Shown: positions 60,154-64,000 of the stretch, in pieces
How positions within the stretch are numbered: the first letter of the stretch is position 1
Layout: each line of letters starts with the position of its first letter
Assembly (NCBI RefSeq): GCF_030433645.1
Contig: NZ_JAROCG010000001.1
Span: 2,604,001-2,668,000 of the forward strand
Reading direction: 5' to 3'
DNA from: Arthrobacter burdickii
Lineage (GTDB): Bacteria > Actinomycetota > Actinomycetes > Actinomycetales > Micrococcaceae
DNA: 64,000 bases
Notes under the pieces: generated by a model
Databases searched by the model: none
What the model saw: only the letters and a program-made list of their open reading frames with translations
What the model was told of the DNA's origin: nothing
Program-made: the position numbers and the translations under genes

Positions 60154-60172
60154 TTAGGCGAGGCTACCCACC
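60154..60172. promoter_or_regulatory. Iron-box-like sequence (DtxR/IdeR/DmdR type)
   Basis: Bases 60154-60172 match the 19-bp DtxR/IdeR consensus TTAGGTTAGGCTAACCTAA at 13 positions, with TTAGG and AGGCTA intact. It lies between sufR and the ABC transporter, so iron control of either direction is plausible. Confidence 0.45.
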
Positions 60173-60202
60173 TGCGGCCCTCCGGCCTCCTACTACCTGA
60201 CG

Positions 60203-60208
60203 TAGAAT
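60203..60208 (+). promoter_or_regulatory. -10 hexamer TAGAAT, candidate leaderless promoter of the ABC transporter
   Basis: TAGAAT is followed by 6 nt and GTG 60215. There is no ribosome binding site between, so transcription probably starts at the start codon. Confidence 0.5.
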
Positions 60209-60214
60209 ATTCGG

Positions 60215-61165
60215 GTGCCGACAACTTCCCCCGCCCTCGAGATCGACGGCCTGATCAAGGATTTCGGTCCTGTCGGCTCCCTCGACGGCCGGATGGTGCG
60301 CGTGCTCGACGGCGTCAGCCTGAACGCAGCGCACGGCGCGGTGACCGTACTGCTCGGCGCCAATGGAGCAGGCAAGACGACGACGCTCGAGTGCGCCCAG
60401 GGGCTGCAGCGTGCAAATGGCGGCGTGGTCCGCCTCCTCGGCCAGGACCCCTACCGGGCGACACCCCAGCTGCGTGCCCGGGTCGGCGTGATGCTGCAGG
60501 ACGGCGGCCTCCCGCCGTCGGTCCGGCCGCTGGCGCTGCTGCGCCATGTCGCCTCCATGTACAGTGCTCCCCTGCCCGTCGACGCGCTGGCCGAGCGCCT
60601 CGGCCTCGACGAGTTCGGTGCCGTCTCCATTCGCCGGCTGTCCGGAGGGCAGAAGCAGCGACTGGCGCTGGCCTGCGCACTGGTCGGACGGCCCGAGGTC
60701 GTCTTCCTCGACGAGCCGAGCGCGGGCCTGGACCCGCAGTCCCGCTCGATCGTGTTCGACCTCATCCGGGAACTCCGCGCGGACGGCCTCGCCGTCATCC
60801 TCACCACGCACCTGCTCGACGACGCCCAGAGGCTCGCCGACTACGTCTACATCATCGAGGGCGGCAGCACGGTCGCCGAAGGCACCGTCGCGGAGCTCAC
60901 GGCCGACAAGGACGCCGAGGGGATGCGCGAACTGCACTTCGAGACCGTGCCGGGCCTGGCGCTTCCACCCGACCTCCTCCCCCACCTGCACCAGCGCGAA
61001 CCCGACCCGGGGCACTACGTCCTCCGCGGGTCGCTGACGGCGGGCGACGTCGCGCGCCTGGCCGAGTGGTGGCAGACGTCCGGTGTGATGCCCACCGCCA
61101 TCACGATGGCGCCCCGCTCCCTGGAGGACGTCTTCCTCGACATCTCCGGACGGAGCATCCGATGA
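60215..61165 (+). CDS. ABC-transporter ATP-binding protein (suf/ctaA-linked)
   Basis: A 316-residue ATPase with Walker A LLGANGAGKTTTLECAQGLQ, signature RLSGGQKQRLALACALVGRP, Walker B VVFLDEPSAGLDPQSRSI and H-loop ILTTHLLDDAQRLADYVY. The C-terminal ~90 residues are the usual extension. Homologs lie between suf genes and ctaA in many actinobacteria (Mtb Rv1458c and Rv1457c next to Rv1456c, from memory), suggesting a role in heme or respiratory assembly. Overlaps the permease gene by 4 bp (ATGA). Confidence 0.92.
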   Translation: MPTTSPALEIDGLIKDFGPVGSLDGRMVRVLDGVSLNAAHGAVTVLLGANGAGKTTTLECAQGLQRANGGVVRLLGQDPYRATPQLRARVGVMLQDGGLPPSVRPLALLRHVASMYSAPLPVDALAERLGLDEFGAVSIRRLSGGQKQRLALACALVGRPEVVFLDEPSAGLDPQSRSIVFDLIRELRADGLAVILTTHLLDDAQRLADYVYIIEGGSTVAEGTVAELTADKDAEGMRELHFETVPGLALPPDLLPHLHQREPDPGHYVLRGSLTAGDVARLAEWWQTSGVMPTAITMAPRSLEDVFLDISGRSIR

Positions 61166-61956
61166 CACCGGGCGCAACTCCACCGCAGGGCCTGCAAGGC
61201 ACCGGAGCAGTCACGGGCGCTGCCGCCTCCCTGCCGACCCGCGTCCTGCGCCATGGCGGGTACGAGGCCCTGGCGATGCTCCGCAACGGCGAGCAGCTCG
61301 TCCTGGCGATCGTCCTGCCCATGCTGGCACTCACGGCCCTCGTGATCACTCCGCTGCTCGATGCCTACGGCCCCAGTCGCATCGACATCGCCGCGCCGGG
61401 GGTCCTCGCCCTCTGCACGATGTCCACCGCCTTCACCGGACAGGGCATCGCCACCGGCTTCGACCGCCGGTACGGCGTGCTCCGCTTCCTCTCGACGACG
61501 CCGCTCGGCCGTTCCGGGCTGATCCTCGGCAAGGCGGTCGCCGTCGCCGTCGTCCTCGCCGTCCAGCTCGTCGTGATCGGCGGTGCGGCCGCGCTCCTGG
61601 GCTGGTCCCCGCGGGCCGAGGGCATCCTTCCCGCCGCCGTCCTCCTGCTGGTCGGCTCGGCGGCCTTCACGGCCCTGGGACTCCTCGTGGCGGGCACGCT
61701 CCGTCCCGAAGCCACCCTGGCCGTCACCAACCTCGTCTGGATCCTGCTGGCCGCGGCCGGCGGCGTGATCATCCCGGCAACGAGCCTGCCCGTTGCCGCC
61801 GAGCCGTTCATCTCCGTGCTGCCGTCCGCCGCCCTCGGCGACGGACTGCGCAGCGCCCTGGTGGACGGCACCCTCGACCCCGTCGCGTGCCTCGTCCTCC
61901 TCGCCTGGGCCGCGCTCGCTAGCCTGGCGGCCATCCGCTGGTTCAAATGGAGCTGA
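61162..61956 (+). CDS. ABC-2 type permease (suf/ctaA-linked)
   Basis: A 264-residue membrane protein with six hydrophobic segments, including EQLVLAIVLPMLALTALVIT, AVAVAVVLAVQLVVIGGAAA and LVWILLAAAGGVIIPATSLP. The cytosolic motif TGFDRRYGVLRFLSTTPLGR is typical of ABC-2 exporters. ATG 61162 overlaps the ATPase gene by 4 bp. Works with the ATPase to move an unknown substrate. Only 4 bp separate it from ctaA. Confidence 0.92.
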   Translation: MTPGATPPQGLQGTGAVTGAAASLPTRVLRHGGYEALAMLRNGEQLVLAIVLPMLALTALVITPLLDAYGPSRIDIAAPGVLALCTMSTAFTGQGIATGFDRRYGVLRFLSTTPLGRSGLILGKAVAVAVVLAVQLVVIGGAAALLGWSPRAEGILPAAVLLLVGSAAFTALGLLVAGTLRPEATLAVTNLVWILLAAAGGVIIPATSLPVAAEPFISVLPSAALGDGLRSALVDGTLDPVACLVLLAWAALASLAAIRWFKWS

Positions 61957-61960
61957 CGTC

Positions 61961-62932
61961 ATGACCCTCCCCTCGATCTCCCGCCTCACGGATGCCCTCC
62001 CTCGCACCACGACGCCGCTCGTACGCCGCCTGGCGATCGCCTCGCTCGTCTCGCAGATCGCCATCGTCGTGACCGGAGGCGCGGTCCGCCTCACCGCGTC
62101 GGGCCTCGGCTGCCCGGAGTGGCCGCGCTGCACGCCGGACTCGATCGTCACCACGCCCGAAATGGGTTTCCACGGCGTGATCGAGTTCGGGAACAGGCTC
62201 CTCACCTTCGTGCTGGTTGTCATCGCCGTCGCCATGATCGTCGCCGTGCTCGGGATGCGGCGGGAGCGCAGGGACCTGTTCCGGCTCTCCATCGGGCTCT
62301 TCCTCGGTATCCCGGCGCAGGCCGTCATCGGCGGCATCACCGTCTGGACCGGCCTGAACCCGTGGGTCGTCGGCCTCCACTTCCTCGTGTCCATGGTCCT
62401 CGTCGCCCTGGCGACCGTGCTGGTCAATCGCGCGCGCCTCACGGCGGACCAGTACCGCGGCCGAAAGGACCCGGCAGCGCCGGCCCTCCTGCGCCAGTTG
62501 CTCGTCACGGCGACGGTCCTGACCTCGATCGCCGTCGTCCTGGGCGTCGTCGTCACCGGTTCCGGCCCGCACGCCGGCGACCACGGGGCTGCCCGGAACG
62601 GGCTCGATTCCGACATCGTGACGCGCGTGCACGCCCTGCCGGTGTACCTGCTCGTCGCCACGGTGGCTCTCGCCGTCCTCCTCGCCCACCGCTCGCAGGT
62701 CCACGAGAAGCTGCGCCGGGCGCTCGTCATCCTCGCCGCCGTCGTGCTGGCGCAGGGCGCCATCGGGTACACGCAGCACTTCCTGCACCTGCCGGTCGCC
62801 CTCGTGGCTCTGCACATGCTCGGGGCGTCCCTGCTGATGGCTGCCGCGATCCACGCCCTCTACACCGGGACCACGCGGAAGCCGCTACCGGGCACGACGG
62901 CCGGAACCAGGGTGCCGCAGGCCGTCTCCTAG
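61961..62932 (+). CDS. ctaA: Heme A synthase (COX15/CtaA family)
   Basis: A 323-residue membrane protein with about eight helices that oxidises heme O to heme A for aa3-type oxidases. Four histidines that bind heme appear at the expected places: FHGVIEFGNRLLTF, VGLHFLVSMVLVAL, IVTRVHALPVYLLV and LVALHMLGASLLM. Also typical are GGAVRLTASGLGCPEWPRC with a Cys-containing loop, and VVVTGSGPHAGD. Starts 4 bp after the ABC permease stop. Supports the presence of an aa3 oxidase, as does SURF1. Confidence 0.95.
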   Translation: MTLPSISRLTDALPRTTTPLVRRLAIASLVSQIAIVVTGGAVRLTASGLGCPEWPRCTPDSIVTTPEMGFHGVIEFGNRLLTFVLVVIAVAMIVAVLGMRRERRDLFRLSIGLFLGIPAQAVIGGITVWTGLNPWVVGLHFLVSMVLVALATVLVNRARLTADQYRGRKDPAAPALLRQLLVTATVLTSIAVVLGVVVTGSGPHAGDHGAARNGLDSDIVTRVHALPVYLLVATVALAVLLAHRSQVHEKLRRALVILAAVVLAQGAIGYTQHFLHLPVALVALHMLGASLLMAAAIHALYTGTTRKPLPGTTAGTRVPQAVS

Positions 62933-62948
62933 GATCCGGTGCGGTGAA

Positions 62949-62963
62949 CCGGCGAAACGCCGG
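62949..62963. terminator. Hairpin between ctaA and the DUF808 gene
   Basis: CCGGCG-AAA-CGCCGG, between converging genes. No T-run, so termination is only possible. Confidence 0.35.
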
Positions 62964-62984
62964 GTAGCCAGAAGGGCGCGTTGG

Positions 62985-64000
62985 TCAGGCGGCGGAACCG
63001 CCGTCGCTTCCCGACGCCCGATGGCCGGCGACCGCGGCACGGATGTCGCCTTCGTCGTGCCCGCCCTTCTTCCCGAACGGCAGCGCGTTCATCAGCGGGT
63101 GCACGACAGCCATGACGATGAGGCCCCAGGCGAGTCCGAGGACGGCCGAGCACAGGGTGTTGACGAGCCAGGCCAGGAAGCCGCCCGCCACGGGCATTCC
63201 GGCGAAGGGGTGCTCCAGGACATGGACCAGGTCATAGGGCGCGTGCCACCCCAGGTCGTAGGCCCCCTGCAGCATGATGTGACCACCGACCCACAGCATG
63301 GCGACGGTCCCGACGAGCGTTATCACCGTCAGCACGGCGGGCATCCCCTTCACCAGCAGCTGGCCGAGGCGCTTGGAGCCCGCCGAGTCCTTGGTGGTCA
63401 GGTGCAGGCCGATGTCGTCCATCTTGACGATGAGTGCCACGGCACCGTAGACGATCACCGTGATCGCGAACGCCACGACGATCAGGATGAGCGCCCGTGC
63501 CCACAGGGACTCGTCGGCGACCTCGGTCATCGAAATGACCATGATCTCGCAGGACAGGATGAAGTCGGTGGTGATGGCACCCTTGGTGACCTTGGCCTCC
63601 GCCTCCGGGCCCCGTTCGACCGCCGGCGCCTTCTCGGCCTCGGAGTGGCCGCGGAGCTTGTGCCAGACCTTCTCCGCCCCCTCGTAGCAGAGGTAGGTTC
63701 CGCCCAGCATGAGGATGAACGGGATGACCCCCGGGATGAAAGCGCTGACGAGCAGCAGCGCCGGCAGGATGAAGATCAGCTTGTTCCGGAGCGACCCCCA
63801 GAAGATCCGCTTGATCATCGGCAGTTCGCGGGAGGGATCCGCCCCGGACACGTACTGCGGTGTCACAGCGGCGTCGTCGATCACCACGCCGGCGGCCTTG
63901 GTCCCCGCTTTCGCGGCCCCGGCAGCGACGTCGTCCATCGAAGCGGCCGCTATGCGGGCCAGGGCTGCGACGTCGTCGAGCAGGGCGACGAGACCGCCGC
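62985..64000 (-). CDS. DUF808 family membrane protein (5' partial)
   Basis: The gene runs off the right edge: in-frame residues GGLVALLDDVAALARIAAAS precede the ATG at 63938 and are the family's normal N-terminus, so only the first few residues are missing. DUF808 features include AGTKAAGVVIDDAAVTPQYV and LPALLLVSAFIPGVIPFILM. LSCEIMVISMTEVADESLWA and VLEHPFAGMPVAGGFLAWLV follow. About six membrane segments; function unknown (E. coli YedI is a relative). Converges on ctaA. Confidence 0.9.
   Translation of the reverse strand, partial: GGLVALLDDVAALARIAAASMDDVAAGAAKAGTKAAGVVIDDAAVTPQYVSGADPSRELPMIKRIFWGSLRNKLIFILPALLLVSAFIPGVIPFILMLGGTYLCYEGAEKVWHKLRGHSEAEKAPAVERGPEAEAKVTKGAITTDFILSCEIMVISMTEVADESLWARALILIVVAFAITVIVYGAVALIVKMDDIGLHLTTKDSAGSKRLGQLLVKGMPAVLTVITLVGTVAMLWVGGHIMLQGAYDLGWHAPYDLVHVLEHPFAGMPVAGGFLAWLVNTLCSAVLGLAWGLIVMAVVHPLMNALPFGKKGGHDEGDIRAAVAGHRASGSDGGSAA

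Overview
The window is high-GC DNA from an actinobacterium, most likely of the Micrococcaceae (Arthrobacter-like). This rests on GC-rich codon use, frequent GTG starts and 1-8 bp gene overlaps, a DevS/DevR-like two-component pair, ANTAR-domain regulators, divergent glycogen genes, and a suf cluster headed by sufR next to an ABC transporter and heme A synthase. The genus is inferred from content and synteny, not from a marker gene.

Layout. 1-3.1 kb: the end of a LacI regulator and a GH36 alpha-galactosidase. 3.3-11.1 kb: a stress block with two universal stress proteins, a DUF4389 membrane protein, an arrestin-fold protein, a VIT1/CCC1-type transporter, a NarL-type response regulator converging on a dual-GAF histidine kinase, and a flavin-type PPOX protein. 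11.3-16.1 kb: an ABC exporter pair, a GNAT acetyltransferase, a squalene-cyclase-like protein and a rifampin ADP-ribosyltransferase (arr). 16.5-21.6 kb: PAS-ANTAR, ANTAR and GAF proteins, small unknowns, a quinone oxidoreductase and tRNA-Leu(GAG). 21.6-23.6 kb: an M50 peptidase and kynureninase. 23.7-30.3 kb: a fatty-acid cluster (MaoC, FabG4, thiolase) divergent from a TetR gene and an acyl-CoA oxidase, with a long palindromic operator between them. 30.4-33 kb: divergent glgA/glgC. 33-36.5 kb: a transglutaminase, alpha-E and circularly permuted ATP-grasp operon. 36.5-43.6 kb: pepN, a domain-swapped lipoate ligase, rpmE2, an RNA methyltransferase, an ABC ATPase and serB. 43.6-44.7 kb: a complete IS481-family element sitting exactly on the serB stop codon. 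44.8-48.1 kb: two SDR enzymes, DUF3099, a small putative metal-binding protein and SURF1. 48.2-52.5 kb: a small hypothetical, a lipoprotein and an ABC-F ATPase. 52.7-54.7 kb: bioYMN biotin uptake. 54.8-60.1 kb: sufR-sufB-sufD-Rieske-sufC-sufT. 60.2-62.9 kb: ABC transporter and ctaA. 63-64 kb: a DUF808 membrane protein running off the right edge.

How it fits together. Several blocks are physiologically linked. Fe-S assembly, heme A synthesis and SURF1 serve respiration, and biotin uptake lies beside the Fe-S genes. The DevS/DevR-like pair with the stress proteins suggests a hypoxia or dormancy response. The ANTAR/PAS/GAF group suggests RNA-level regulation.

The most interesting points are: (1) the ATP-grasp/alpha-E/transglutaminase operon, a predicted but uncharacterised peptide-ligation system; (2) an apparently undescribed ~60-residue domain shared by a GAF sensor and a small stand-alone protein; (3) a recurrent TANNNT-N6/7-start architecture pointing to leaderless mRNAs; (4) an iron-box-like site upstream of suf; (5) the IS481 insertion with a TCTAGG duplication. 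No rRNA, CRISPR array, phage or replication origin was seen.
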